In this document: positions 49,901 to 63,852 of the stretch, piece after piece
Position numbering within the stretch: position 1 is the first letter of the stretch
Layout of the letters: each line of letters begins with the position of its first letter
NCBI RefSeq assembly: GCF_047495875.1
Contig: NC_092462.1
Location: forward strand, 41,019,669-41,083,668
Reading direction: 5' to 3'
Source of the DNA: Pithys albifrons albifrons
Taxonomy: Eukaryota > Chordata > Aves > Passeriformes > Thamnophilidae
DNA: 64,000 bases
Notes under the pieces: model-generated
Database searches by the model: none
What the model was told of the DNA's origin: nothing
What the model saw: the letters and a program-made list of their open reading frames with translations, nothing else
Position numbers and translations under genes: made by a program

Positions 49901-52246
49901 GGAAAGTTGAACTTTGAAAAAGTAAGTTTCAATACTATAAATCACGAGAGTGTATTGCTGTGTACTGCCAGCATATCTGATGACCTGAATCCACTCACTG
50001 AAATCTACTAGTAAAGACAGCAATATTGCAAGTCAGTAAATTCTGGAGAGTGCTTCTGTCCACAGGGTTTTTTTAAGTTCTTACTTCCTCACCACAGTAT
50101 TAATTTCATCACCCATTGTTGTTCAGAATAAGACAATTTAAACAATCTGTGAGGAATAGCTACAGGTTTTTTCTTGTTAAATTTGCTGCTGGTTTTCAGT
50201 ACCCTTTAGGAATATTGACTAGATTGGAAATTTATGGCATGAGTTTCTCAAAAATGTGTTTGAGAAAAATGTCTCCTAAAGGTATTTACAAATACTTTAG
50301 TAAAAGACCATGAAATATAATAGCAATGTAGAAGGTCATAACAGTTGTTCTGCTGTTCTCAGAAGCATAGTAAATCTTTTCCTCTTTTTGACATGTCTTT
50401 CTGTTCTGCTCTTTTTCTGTGCAATAACCTTTATAACTATTGTTAATTATATCATGTTAAGTATATGTTAACTTCAAAGTTAAAGAAACTAAAATATTTG
50501 TAACACTGAAATTTTTGACCATTTTATTACTTTTTTCCTTCGTTTCCATATTGCAGCTTGACTTTATTTTTTCCTTGTCTCAGCCTTCTTAGACCAGTCT
50601 ATGTGTTATTTTGGGTTTTTATATGTACGTTACTTTTCTTATTTCAGCTGTTGCCGAACTATTTTTTCTTGTTTTTTAGAATTAAAACTTATTTCTTCTC
50701 TGAGTTTTACCCCTTTCCGTGCCTGAATTATTAGCTCACAGGTTAATTTTCCAGACCAGATTTTACAATTTTTCTTCCTTTAATTTATACATGATATCAT
50801 CAATTAATATGTTATTTCCCTAGTGAATCGTAGGCCAAATGTTTGATTGTACTCAGCTAAGTCATACCACGAGGAAAGCTCTCTCGGGCAGCTGACACCA
50901 GTTAGCCCAGCTAGTTTTTAACCTCTCCTGACCCTTGACACGTTGAAGGCCAACCAAAAACTGCCTGTATGCTGTATCACTTGGTGAATGACACTGATGC
51001 TTTGTACAAGGCCATTAGCCCCCTTTTGCTGAGTTTGCATTGGTTTCCCTATTGGTCTGGGCAAAACAAAAACCCTGACTATGAGAGAGAAATACAATTA
51101 ACTTCAGCTGTGTAATAGCCTTCTTTCAACATCAGCCTCGCATCAATAATTTGACAAAGGTCTAATAATCATGTTGGCATTCGTGCAACCTGGCTGAAAT
51201 TTGATTGGTGTCCACACAGTATTAAAAAACTTGTCCACTTTTTCCAGGCAAACCTACATACATAAAAATACTACTGCATTCCAAAATTCATTGCAAACAG
51301 TAGATTCATGCCCTTTGCATTGTTACTAATAGTGTTCCATCGCTGTTCATTTTTTAACTAAAGAACTAGTTTTATAAGTAGATGGCATACTGTCTTCTAG
51401 ACTCTAATTAAAACTTATTTTTGGTCCTTAGGTGTAATGCCTACTCTTTGGAGATGAACTCCTAATTAATGCACAGAGATCCTGAAAGTCCCACCTCTCA
51501 ACAGTAATGATTGACAACCAAGGATACATAAATTGCACTAATTGAGCTTTCCATTTATAAATTTTTCTGCAGCCATCTCATCAGAAAAGGTAGGAGAACA
51601 GACGAGCATAAGAAGAGTTATTTTGCTGTGGTGGTGGGGGGTTGGGGGAGTGGAATCTTGCAGAACTACTGAATGCTTATTATTATGTGTGTCAACTCTT
51701 CAGGTTTTAGGTGTACCATTTGTTTTACTATGAAAATTAGCATTTTCAATTCTGTGATATGCAGTAGAATAAAGGCACATTACTCACTATGCAAACCAAG
51801 ACTACCTTGCAAGTCAGTGGACAGTGCTTTGGATCACATATAATGCTGCATGGCAATATACTTTCTGAACAGAAGTTCTGTTGTATTGAGATATTTCAAA
51901 GTGTGATTAGTGGCTTATCTGTAAGTGTTCTCTTAATTTTGTCCCACAGTCAGAATCAGAGACTTTGTGGTATTTGTTAAGCAATTACACATTTCTAGGA
52001 TTCAATTTAGTACTTCAATAATGAAGTTTTCTTTGTATTTTACTTAACTCCATATTTTTCTGGAGTCTGTTAAGATGAAGTAATTGAATAAATGTTCAGT
52101 ATTCTCATTTGAGCTGAAGTCCACAATTAGATACTAATAAGAACATGGTAGATGGAGAGGAATAAAGGGCACTGGAATGTATCAGAGATATTTGGCAGAG
52201 TAATTGCATTGCAAATGGTATATAGGAAGTATAAGAAGCAGCCAAG
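46996..52246. other. Unique noncoding stretch with a conserved-element-like segment
   Basis: No dispersed repeat or gene recognised. 50830-51240 has balanced composition, no simple repeats and several retained CpGs, in contrast to its AT-rich flanks. It reads like conserved noncoding DNA. 51628-51652 is a small G-rich patch. Confidence 0.5.
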
Positions 52247-52276
52247 GGCAGGGGGGGGGGGAGGGGAGGGGAGAGG
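52247..52276 (+). repeat. G-rich tract, G-quadruplex candidate
   Basis: ggg-ca-G11-a-gggg-a-gggg-aga-gg: four or more G-runs with one- to three-base loops on the plus strand. Confidence 0.85.
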
Positions 52277-52845
52277 AATGGAAAGTATGCCAAATATATG
52301 CCTATGTAAAGATTTATGCGTTTTAAAATGTAATCCAGGGTACAATGACAAGATATTCAGTCTCAGAAATTTTGTTTGACCAAGGGGGTTTCTTTAATGG
52401 ATAACTTGGAACAGTTTAGAGTTAACTTATTTATAGCTTTAATGTCTGATGTGTTATAACAAATTTCAGTGAAAATGAAGCTTGTGCAATAGATCAGACT
52501 TTCCTGGAAGTAATCTGTTGACTTTGAATGTTTATATTTTACTTTTGCCTAGTATCTATGCTTTTTGCTAGAAATGGGAAGCATTTAAGGTGTTTTGGGG
52601 GGGGTTAAAATTTGAACATATTTCAGAAGTGATATTTTAGGATTCTAAGAACAAGCCAGGGTTTAATTTGAGGAGTTTAGCTTGACAGAGAGAAAAATTA
52701 TTTTCTTGGGTTATATCCATACTGGATAAGATTAAAGTATAAATGCTTACTGACATATCCTTAAATCTGGTATAGAAACAGATCTAGCTGTTGGTATCTT
52801 GATGAAAAGTGAACAGATCTGTGGGAAAAATTTAAGCAGATATAG

Positions 52846-52846
<1 letters not shown>
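52277..52846. other. Unique noncoding spacer
   Basis: AT-rich, nothing recognisable. Confidence 0.6.

Positions 52847-52903
<57 letters not shown>
52847..52903. repeat. (TG)28 dinucleotide microsatellite
   Basis: An uninterrupted TG run. Alternating purine/pyrimidine sequence of this length can adopt Z-DNA and is usually polymorphic. Confidence 0.97.
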
Positions 52904-52904
<1 letters not shown>

Positions 52905-55238
52905 GGCCAGGGTCTGTTTAACTTCTGAGATGTTTTACTCCTCAATTGCAGCATAAGGCCATAGAGAAAGTGGTTAAAAAACCCCTAAAACTAAAGCAAG
53001 GTTTATGTAAGGTTCTGGACGGAGAGCCATCCCACCAAAGCTGTACACTGACTTTGCAACACCCCCTTTGTGTCCAACAAGGTTGTGAAAATGTGTATTA
53101 CCTACAAAAGAAAAGCAAACTGGGATTATGGAAGCAGAGTGAATTAGGGTTTAGGCCTTTGTATTTCTTTCCATAAAAATATGAGGAAAAAGTGAAACAA
53201 AGCTGAAATTTAGAGTTAGACCACAAAGATATAAGTGGAGGCTACAGAAAAAGGTGGGAAATAAAAAACTAAATTATTAAAAATGTGGATATTTTAAATG
53301 CCCTTCATATCTAGAATAACTTCATATTCTCAGGATTAGCGAAAACTATTAGTAGATCTTTCTTGAGAATGTTAACTTCATCTTCTTTCTGATATAACTC
53401 TTTGTCCAAAGTAACCCATTAAAAACATATATATTTACATATAATTTATAATGTTACTGTGGTTTCCATATTGCGTGTATGGAGGCATAATATCCAGATA
53501 TTAAGCAAATTTTTTTCTTAATTGCTGGACATCCAATGCATATTCTTTCCACTCTAATTTGGCTACTTTGAGACAGATGAATTGTTTAAAACACTTTGGT
53601 AGAACCAAAAAGTATTTTAACTTGGTAAGGACAATAAAGATGCTTTTGTATAAAATAATACAGCAACTAGTCTGTCAAGGTCTAACTTTATTATCATACC
53701 TTCAGAATTTTTGAATTTTTATTCTTGTAAAATGGTAAAAACTTACTGTAAGTTTCACTAGACTGTATATATGTAGAAATAGCCATTAACAGGAAGCATT
53801 CATGCATTCAGAGTTTTGGCAGTGGTTTTAAACTGTAGTTAAAATGTATTTTGCACTAATTCAAAATAACAGTTCTAGTTATAAAAGCAGCTTTCAAGAT
53901 CATAGCAACTGTCAGATCAACTGAGGCCAATATATGCCTCTTGCTTATGGTAATCAATTAGACATTAATGATAGGTATTTCATTTTGAATAGCTTCAACA
54001 ATAAATTATTCTCAGGGAAACATGGTGGAGCCCAGTCCTCATTTGGCTTTTGAAACCAGTAAAATAACAGAACATCAGTCAAGTTAATAAAGTGTGCCCT
54101 TATTACACATTCTGCATCTGTACATAAACTGCCAGCATATGATCAAAGACTGCAGCTGTTTCAGTTATATCACAGTCACATCATAGACATTTTCTAGTTA
54201 TAGCAGAGAGTTCGTTCTAGGGACAACCCAGTCACCTTGAAGACATAGAGAGTTCAGTGGAACTCATTAAATTACACCTTTGTGTTGTACAAACTGGTAG
54301 GACATCTATTAGGTATGGTATTCATAATTTCCATGTTAAAATTTTGTATGCATGTTTTATGCATTGCCTGTGTGTCTTCTCTACAAATCCAGACTTGTAT
54401 TCACATAACATTTCAGAGCTCCATGTTTGCCTATTTTAATTTTGAATTGGCAGTTGCCAAATTGGAAGGATTATTCATAACCAAAATGACTGGATTGTAT
54501 TGCTCATTTCCAAGCCAAATGAAGGCATTAATAAAACAATTATAATTAAATATTTTAATGCAAGTTAGAATATAAGATTGTGTTTTCATTACTGTCAACA
54601 TATTTTTTCATTTCATCTCATGGACTAGTGTTTTGCTTAAGTTTGAGTTTTGCCATAGGGTTTTTAGAAAAGTAGAAGTTCACCTATTCAAGTTTTAGTT
54701 AATATCAGGTGTGTTTTAATAGGAAGAGATTATTTTTTCTATATTACCAGATTTTAGAATGAGAAACACCAAGAGGAAGAGATCTTAGTGATTATTTTCA
54801 AATAGTTATTTCTCAAAAAAAAAGTTAATGTTTTAAGAATGAACATGGAGTAGGTAACTGCTGTATTGCAACAAAGTTAAACTGGCAACTTCTTTGGAAT
54901 TTTAAAGATACTAGAACCTCAGCCTCATTGCTGTTTTAGTACCACAGTAGAATTCATAGAAATAATATAACTTGATTATTTAGGTAGTGAAGCACTACAA
55001 TAAAATAAAGGCAACCACCTAATCTGATATTTGAATCTTAATTGTTTTGTAGAGTTTTGTTGGATTTAATTCCTGAAGCAAAATGAAGCAAAACCAAAAA
55101 GTGCCCAGAAGCACTTAAGGAAAAGCTCTAATTAAAAATACAACCTTGTGTTCTTAGCTACTCTTCCTAAACCTATTTTTCACACTTTACAGATAAAGAA
55201 ACATCTCTATATTTCTTCTCATAACACTCAGTGCATGT
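52904..55238. other. Unique AT-rich noncoding stretch
   Basis: No dispersed repeat or gene recognised. 54447-54460 carries NFI half-sites TTGGC and GCCAA spaced by 4 instead of the usual 5. Confidence 0.6.
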
Positions 55239-55350
55239 ATAAAAACAAAACAAAAAAAACACAAAAAAAAAAACAAAACAGAAACAAAACAAAACAAAAA
55301 ATACCAACACAAAAAAACACCCCACAAACAACCCAAACACAATCTACACT
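55239..55350. repeat. (CAAAA)n-type A/C-rich low-complexity tract
   Basis: Imperfect caaaa, acaaaa and aacac units with almost no G or T. Confidence 0.9.
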
Positions 55351-58300
55351 AAAATAAGTTATGTGGGATAATAATCTATTATGGTAACAATCAAATTCCT
55401 TGTCATGTCATGAAGGGTTATGCTTTAATTAAGCAATAAGGCATGACAGGGTGTGAATTGCACTGTAATAATTCTTGCCTAGTGTATTGTTAGGCAAGAG
55501 GCCAAAGGCTTAGCGCCACTGAATGCTGTAGAGATGAATTATTATGCTGTAATTTAAACAATGTAATATACTGCAATAACTGTAAAATGTTACACTTTCA
55601 ATTTAAAAAATACATATCATAACTTTTTCTATATCTAAATACTCTTCCATCCAATAAACTATTTAATTGCAAAGGCTATCACAGAAAAGAGATAGTTTAT
55701 TTGTGTTTAGATTTAGAGTGCAAATACGCTTTGAAGACAGTTGTTTCTGGCAGATTTGAATGATGCTGTTTTGATACCATTTTTCCTGAAACAAACAGAA
55801 AACATATAGCTCTGAGGAACAAATGTTCCCAAAATTCTTTCTTTGAGTTGTAGTCTAGTTCCGTTTAGTGTGAAAAGAAAGGACTTAGTGAAATTCCTAT
55901 TACCTGGGAGCCTTGCATTTAGTCTAGGCTTTGTTATAAGCCCTACTTTTTGAAAACACAAGTTTTCTTCCCATTCTTTCTTATTGACAACTTTTCCAAA
56001 GACACATCATTTATAAGGCCCTTTAAATTAATCCTTAGACAAATGCTTTTTAAAAAATTTTATTTTCTTTTGTATCTTTTCCTCTCGATCTTCAAAAGAG
56101 AAGAAGCAACGAAGATAAGATCCTTCTAACTCAGCATATTCTGTGATTCTGTGAAAAATAAAGGATTGTGAGAGACCTCCCTTTATTTTTCTGTTACAAA
56201 TCACAAAATCAAAGATACTGTAAATAGCTGGAAATATTGAAAAAAGTGATGAGAATTCATACTTTTCTGCATTTTTGTTAGTTATATGCTGTGTGTAAGA
56301 AAATCCATGTAGTTAAATCCTACAATGCATAATGTTTCCCACTACCAAGTAGCCATATATTATGGTCCATTTTGCAAAGTTATTTCACAGTTTCCATCTG
56401 ACTGGGAAAAGTTCTACGGGTTCCATGCCTTAATTGAGGTGTTGGTGCAATTTCCTTCTTGAGGGAAGTTAGAAGCCTCACCCATTGATGCATTTATTTG
56501 TTTGTAGCTGAGCAACACTAGTCAAGTATCTGAAAAATCCCAAAACTCTTTCTTCTCATTTGTGAGATTTAGTAGAACTGAACTAAAATGGGAAGGTTTT
56601 CCTCATTATTTCACATTACTTTTGTGGCAGTGATGTAAATCAATACAGCTTCCAGATGTCACAGGTCTGCTGTACAGTATCACTGCAATCTAAATCTCTG
56701 TGTGTTCTGTTTGGGTTTTTTGCAGTTGCATTTTTGTGCTCAATCTGAGGCTGACTGTTGCCTGGTGCACTATTGAAAATCAGATATGGGAACAATTTGC
56801 AAGTTGCCATTTGACTCCTTAGTTGATTGAAGCTTGTTGTCCTTAAGTAAAACCACAACTTGCCAGTTGACTTAATCGCATTACAATTATTAAACTCCTC
56901 TTCAGTGTTGCAATATTTGCTATGGTAATACTAACAAGTCATGTTTAATGCTCTCTTTTTTTTTATATCATCACTTCTGTACTATAGTGTAAATGGAACA
57001 GTAATAAAAGACCTTATGAAGAAGACAGTGTTTAGGTTAGTACATGAACAAAGACAATTTTTTTCCACGGCACTTGAATTACAAGCAGATTTCCCTTCAA
57101 AGGATTCTTTATACACTTAAAATCTGTCACTGTGACAGAGTTCGCAGGAGGAAACAATTGGTTTCATTTTCACAACAGTTGAGTAGCTGCGTCTTCTTCC
57201 AAAGTACAATTCATCAAAAATAAAGCATGTTTCACTTTTGATATGATTTACCACAGCCAGCTGAGGAATTTGCTTTTTGTTTCAGAGTTATCAGGAGACC
57301 ATTTCTAATTGTTAGCTTTCAACAAACAGTTTTCTTTAATCTTAGACAGCTAAGTCAAGATAAGGATTTGCAGTGATTATTCATAGCTAAAAGAATTTTA
57401 AAGCATCTAGGTCCTATAAACTGATGTTTTGAGTGACTTTCTCCATTTTTGTAGTACACAAATCTGTATAAATATTGCATAGCTTTAGTAGAAAAATAAA
57501 AGAGCAAAAATATTCAGGACAAAGAATAATAAAGTTCAAGCTTCTTTTTTCAAAACAGTAATGTTTTTGAGATTTGATTAGCAATGACATATTATATGAC
57601 AAAGGAAAAAGGATTTAGAAATGAAACTAAAAATAGTTGTGTAGTAATTTAATAACTTGGCAGATTTTATTCCATCTGTTAGGAAGAGTTTGAAAGCCAT
57701 TTCCTGCTGCCATTCACACTGCAGAGGCTTCAGAGTTCAGAGTTGGAATCAAATACCTGATGTGAAAATCTGCTATTATGATTCATATCCAAATATTCAT
57801 ATTGATATTTTTGCCTAGAGTATTGTGCAGGTTTATTTAAAAAAGAAAAAGTGGATCTAGAAGTTTAAGATTATTACTTATTTAATTGTCAGTGTCACAG
57901 CTTGTGGCAGAAAAAGTACCAAAAACATTCATCCCTTTCAGTTTATGAAAATTATTGAGACTATTCTATGTGAATGAACAACTCAAGAAACCAGATTTCT
58001 CAGACAGATGATCAGGATTCAAAACTGTAATGAACTTACTTTCAGGTGAAAGTACAATACAGAAAGTAGAGTGTGGTATTGATCTGTCCTTTATTGTCAT
58101 TCAGAACTGATAAGAAAATTTGGGGAAAGAAAACATAAATTAGTGGCCAGAAGGTATGAAGGAGAACGTGTAGTGTAAACCTGTTGCTGATGAACTGGCA
58201 CTGCAACACACCATCAATAGGGATTGGCGTGCACAGTTTTATGATAATGAGTTAGCTGCAGCAACCCACATCTACCTGTATACAGCTGGTTAGGTGCTAT

Positions 58301-61300
58301 AATTGGTTATTTCTAGATGATAATTCACAGATGTTTGAAAGAAAAAAGTAAACAATTACTTTTTATCTTTAATAACAGAAAATCTATAGCACTCCTGGTA
58401 ATGTTAATCTAGCAGTATCAAACTGGGAGAATGAGAATATAGGTTGGAATTGTACAAAAGTGAGTGACACAAGCTGCTGTAAACACTATAAATTTATTTT
58501 ACACAAAAAAGGGTCTTTTACATTTGGTCATTCAGGAAGATAATCTAGAGGGAACACTGAAACTTAACTGGCAACTTTGGGCGTTTTGGCGTTTTTTTCC
58601 CTCAAGCTGACCAGAAGAAACACAAATAAGTGTGTTTATATCTTAAAATGTAAAAAAAAAATCTACCTTCCTGATAGAAAAAGTTGTCATTAAAAATTAA
58701 AACCCTTATGTAATGTACTTGCCATCCATTTACACATTCTCATACTTTTTGCAAGTTTTAAAATGCTGTGTCCCAAGATTGGTTTATTTCACCCGAAATC
58801 ACTAGTTGGAAAAGAAAATTAAATAGTTCATTTTAATAACAATAAAAAGGAGTGCTGACAGTCCTACCTGTGAGGGGTTTTTTATGTTCAGCTTTTAAAA
58901 AACTTCGTCCCTAATTTCTAGGTACTTTTACAGGTATGTGATGAAAGTGGCATAATTACTTACTGGGTTCTGAGTCCTGCATGAGAGGCCAGTTAGTGTC
59001 ATATTGAGCTCTGGAGGATGTGCATTTGCTCACACATTTTCAGAACTGGGCTAAAGCAGAGATACAAATCCTTGTGCTAGACCATTGATCCACCAGGTTA
59101 TCTGCTCTGTCAGGTTATACTTGTTTCCTGGCCAGTCTCTGCAAAACAATTGTTATATTTACAAATACATGTCAATTCAAATAACACTAGTGTTAATGAT
59201 GTTCGAAAGCATAAGAATCTCTAATTGTAAAGATTCACATTAACATTGTTTATCAGGCCTAAGATTAGCCTGCTGGGGCAATTAGAAGTTAATAATACTA
59301 GGTTACTTTGCCAAGGCTAAACTCACAGTGGGTAAACATGTTTTCATGTTGAAATAATTTTTTTTGTGCCAGTGAGTAGACCTTGAATTTAATAAGACCA
59401 GCTCAAGCAAACAGATTTGTTGATGTGCAAAATGTGATTTGTCTATGTTACCTGGGCTTCTGGAGAAGGATGTATAACTCTGTGTCAGCAAAAAGACCAG
59501 AAGAGTTGACCTGTGTGTCCTTCAGGCTTTAAGTCCTATATGGATTGCAGTCTCCAAAAGTGCATTCTTAAAACTAGCATAAAGGTTACAGTTTTCCATA
59601 TGGAACAGCAACAGAAACAGTTCATTAAATAGATTGAGCATATATGAAGTTTTAATTAATTCATGCTGATTTGTAAAAGGAAGGCTTAAGTTTAACCTTT
59701 TCTTCTGTACAAGGCTTATTCTAAGCATTACTCCTCTTGCCCTTTGAGCCAGCATTAAATTTGGACAGGTATGCCCTGCGATACAATATTTATCTTTGTC
59801 AATTTATTTTGTCATAACAAATGGATCCCAAATGTTACTTTTATGCATATGTGTCCACATTATAACAAAGATTGACAGAAAAAATAGGAATAAATTCAGA
59901 ATTTGAATAACTGAAATCCATGAAAAAACCAATCTTGAAGAAAATTAAATAATCTAATATTCCTAATAATGCAAAAGATGTGAAAATTAAAAAAAATCTC
60001 AAGCATTGCATTACTATTATTTGTCTAATCTTTGTAGTTCCTTTCAATGTTGTGTTAGAAGACTGATCAACTAAAAAGCAGAGTTTAGACTTTCCATTTA
60101 TAAAGCGAGGATTTTTTAGATCTATAACTGTATGCTGCACACCCGAAGGTGGCTTGAACAGCCAACAGGAGTAATAGGAGTGATTAAACCTTGTCACTGG
60201 GGGTTAGATGCAGTGCTTTCTTCCTACATGACAGGCTGTGACAGTCAAACAGCACTGAAGCAGAACAAACGACAGTGGCAGTTTGCTGTGAGCAGTGCTA
60301 CTGTCACAACTCCCACTAGAAAGCCAAATGTTAGGTATTCAGCTCAGGGAAGTTTCAAATAGACCATGCAAATTCTGGTTTCAAAAATTTTCCTGTGAAT
60401 CAGTAGTGACATGCATTAGCTGCAGAGTGATTGTGTTACTGCGTGAGTGATTGTCCACTGCCGGATGCTGGCCCTGATCATAGTTTATTAGTGACACTGT
60501 TGATCCATTTACATTTGTGCTTGGCTCTTCCTGTTACGGGAAATTTGCCTTCATTTGAGAGAAATGGTGTACTAATGTAATTAGAATGAAGGTTATCATC
60601 TCTCTTTAATGATTGCATGTGTTTGTCACTCTGAATAACAACATACGTGATGTTATGAATACCCTGCACCTGACTGCACCCAGGATAACACCATATATTC
60701 AAACGTATAAGCTTTGATTCCTTAGTAAAAGGGACTGACTTTATGAAGACTATAGAAGAATAAACTGAATTTTTAAAATTTCTTATAAGGCAAAAGTTAA
60801 CCAAGAAAATGCATTCCAAAATTGAGTCTTTTCAAGTATTATTCCAGGCTTTCGTTACACAACGGGAGAGGCAGATTTTTCAAGGAGACCCAACTAAGGT
60901 TCTTAGTAGTCTGCATAAGAGAGAGGCATACTATGAATATTTTGTTTTCTCATTTTCAGCTGAAACTAAACAGTTTTCCAAACCCAGAAGAGTAGTACTG
61001 TGTGCCTGCATATGTGTGTATTTAATTCTATAAAGGTGGGTAGCAGGGAGTTGGAAAAAGTTCTAGAGAACCTCTAAAAAGGCAATAGCAAGTCAATATG
61101 GGTGAGATTTTTTTTTTGTTATTTCAAAAGACTTTTTTTTAACTAAAGAAATGTTGTACTTAGATTTCTTACTGCTCTCACGCTAAGTAATTCTGAATAA
61201 ATTCTGGCTTTAAATTTTCAAGTTACTGTTTGTTGCTGTTAGCAATAAGGTTAGATGAAATTCTCACTTTAATTGAAGGTTACAGCACTGTAGTTGATCT

Positions 61301-63810
61301 TGCTCTGAAAATGTCCCTTCTAGAAGGACTAAACCCCTCCCTTTATATTTATTTATTTTAACCCCAAATTTTGGATTTATGTTTAAAGGATATTTTAATC
61401 TTAGGACACATATTTTTCTAATTTTACTAACCTTTTCTAAAAAGAAGGTTAGCAATTAGTTTTTCAGTATTTATTTTTCAGCACCCTTTTTGTTTATTAT
61501 TTTATTCCAGCTATAGCTATTAAATGAGTAAAGCTTTACACGTGTTATCCCATTTTCACATATATCCACATGCTGACTTACCAGACTGGGGCCTCTTTTT
61601 CAATTTTAAAATCATTAAGGAGAATCCCGTCTTATTAAGGCAAGAATCACCTAAGCTTATTTTAGATCTGGTCATGTGCACCCATTCGTCAGTCAGCTAC
61701 CCTTGCACTGCCAGGCATGTTGCTTCTGGCAGCTCCTGAGTTCTACATTATACTCAAAGTAGTAACAGCTGTGATAATATTTACTGGTTGAAATACTGAT
61801 ATGACACTGCACTCTTTCAATACAGGGCATCTTTTTCACTCTATTCCCTCCCTGGCAAATTATATTAGATTTTTCACAGAGGAGATCCATGCTGAAATAC
61901 GAGTTCGGTTTCTCCGACATACCTGTCCTTTCCTTAGTCCTTTAATGTCCTTGGTCCTGATAGGATTTGAGACGTGCTGGGAAGGAAGGATCTGTAGGCA
62001 AAAATACTGGAGAAACTGTATAGGGAGCATTGTTTCCATCTGGTGAATATTGTGTGGTTCGCCAGAGAAAAATTCGTATCCATCTGTCTTTTCTGGGTAT
62101 GTAAGAAGAGGTTACCCTCTAATAAATTTTATCAGTGTTCTGGACAGCATTGGGAGCAGTTATGAAATGAAGCAGGACTTTTGTGGAGCAGTAGTAAATT
62201 AGAAGTTTCCCTTTGGAACATCTTTTCAGCTGCTGGTGTCTGGTTTTCCTCACTTCTTTTCCTGGGTTTTTGCACATCCTCAAAGGGTTGGCTGGCAGGT
62301 ATCATAGTCCAGTTAGTGTGTGTTGCTGAGCCAGGACTTCAGCCTTGCAAATCAGGACAGGAGCTTATGAGACGGAAGGGTGATAATGGATGCCTCAAAA
62401 ACTGCACTAAAATGAAAAAAAAAAAATTAACACCAGCCTCAGGGAGATTAATTTGTTTGCTTTATAATTTCTGTCCATTAAATTATTAACAATAATTTAT
62501 TATTAGGCATTTGAGATCCATCATGGAAAAACAGAGCCAAGCATTGAGTAAAAGAAGCCTCTTCCATTCAAATACCAATCCAGAGTATTTTCACGGAGCA
62601 GTATAATTTATTTAATAATTGTTAAGCAAAAAGCTGAAGCAGGTGATGCCAATATCAATATGAAATGGGGTTTAATTAGTAAAATTAAATTAATAAAATT
62701 GAAAGCAGTTGAGTAGAGAGTAATCATGCTAAGAAAGCTACACAGCGGTTTGTTTAAAGTAAGTCATTAATGCCATGATTTAGATGTTCTGTCTTGCTTA
62801 CCCACCACACAAGCAGTTAATACAAAACATTCAATTTTGCTGTTATGAAAGAAAAAATGTATTTTTTCAAAAAGAGCTGTAAATTACGTTGTGCTGTAAG
62901 CATCCATTTTCTTGCCTCCATCACTGCCAACTCCCACTGTTTTCTTTGATATATGATTTGCAGACTACTATTATTATTTATGTGTTTTACAATTACTGTG
63001 AAGGACACCTCCCCTTCCTCAGCCCTAAGCCACAAATCTGAAATGAATAAATGCTGTTTATTGTGACAGTCTGCCTTTTGTCTGTGGAACAATGACAAAC
63101 TACACCACTGACAGCCAGTTACTGTTTTTAACTACTGCTCTTGAGCTCAGTCTTGGAGTGTTCTTCAGAACATGACAGCAGTCAGTCTGGAATAAAATGA
63201 GTGAGAATGTATTGTGTTTGTTTAGCATGCCATGACACCATTGTCTAATACATTGAGTAAACAGAAAGAATAAATTACATAACCATGATAGATTTTAGTT
63301 CTCTACATTTCATTGAGATTTGTACAATTGTGATCATAACAAAATTAACATATTAATGCTTTTTACTATCAATAATTTTGATATTCATATAGAGTATTGC
63401 CTTCTCACTGAAATGAAGTGAGGGAGAAGAAATAAAGGGAGCTCTTAATTATTTGTGTAATCTAAAAACATTCCTTTTCTTTCTGTCTGAGCTCTTCAAT
63501 GGAGCTAAAAACTGCATAGAATGGCTTTATCTGTGTGAATGTTATAAATGTCTTCTGACCTGCAGCTAGCTCATTTTTAAGTGTTAGAATTACCTGTTTA
63601 ATATATAATTGTGCTGAGCAGAGCTAGTAGGTAAATCTATGTTTATATTTTGACTAAACCTTGGCTTTTGTCTGTATGCAAACTGGTAAATATGCCAAGG
63701 TATTTATTTATTTAATGTAATGTTCTTTAAGAGTTTGCACATGAATATAGCATTTCTTCTTGAAACCGAGTGTTATCCTTCTGTTTATGCTCTTCCCTTA
63801 CACATACCTG
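55351..63810. other. Unique noncoding stretch with candidate regulatory segments
   Basis: No dispersed repeat, RNA gene or exon recognised. 60130-60360 has three TGACAG-type sites, and 60400-60720 keeps CpGs and homeodomain cores. 62560-62790 is AT-rich with several TTAATTA-like words. These resemble conserved noncoding DNA but are unverified. Confidence 0.5.
55474..55498. repeat. 8-bp inverted repeat with 9-nt loop
   Basis: Arms cttgccta and taggcaag are perfect reverse complements. The flanking bases do not extend the stem to pre-miRNA length. Confidence 0.6.
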
Positions 63811-63852
63811 GTGCATGTGTGTGCATGTGTACACACACACAGGCATACACAC
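63811..63852. repeat. (TG)n/(CA)n alternating tract
   Basis: Strictly alternating purine/pyrimidine from 63811 to 63841, switching from gtgt to acac, followed by imperfect acac. A Z-DNA-prone short microsatellite. Confidence 0.8.

Noticed and set aside
55474..55498. Possible pre-miRNA hairpin
   Set aside because: The stem is only 8 bp and does not extend into the flanks. Pre-miRNA stems need about 22 or more pairs.
59841..60197. 118-codon minus-strand open frame with hydrophobic segments
   Set aside because: Hydrophobicity follows from AT-rich composition (Phe, Ile, Leu codons). No homology recognised.
62181..62489. 102-codon plus-strand open frame
   Set aside because: No known motif, ends in a lysine run from an A-tract and lacks any gene context.
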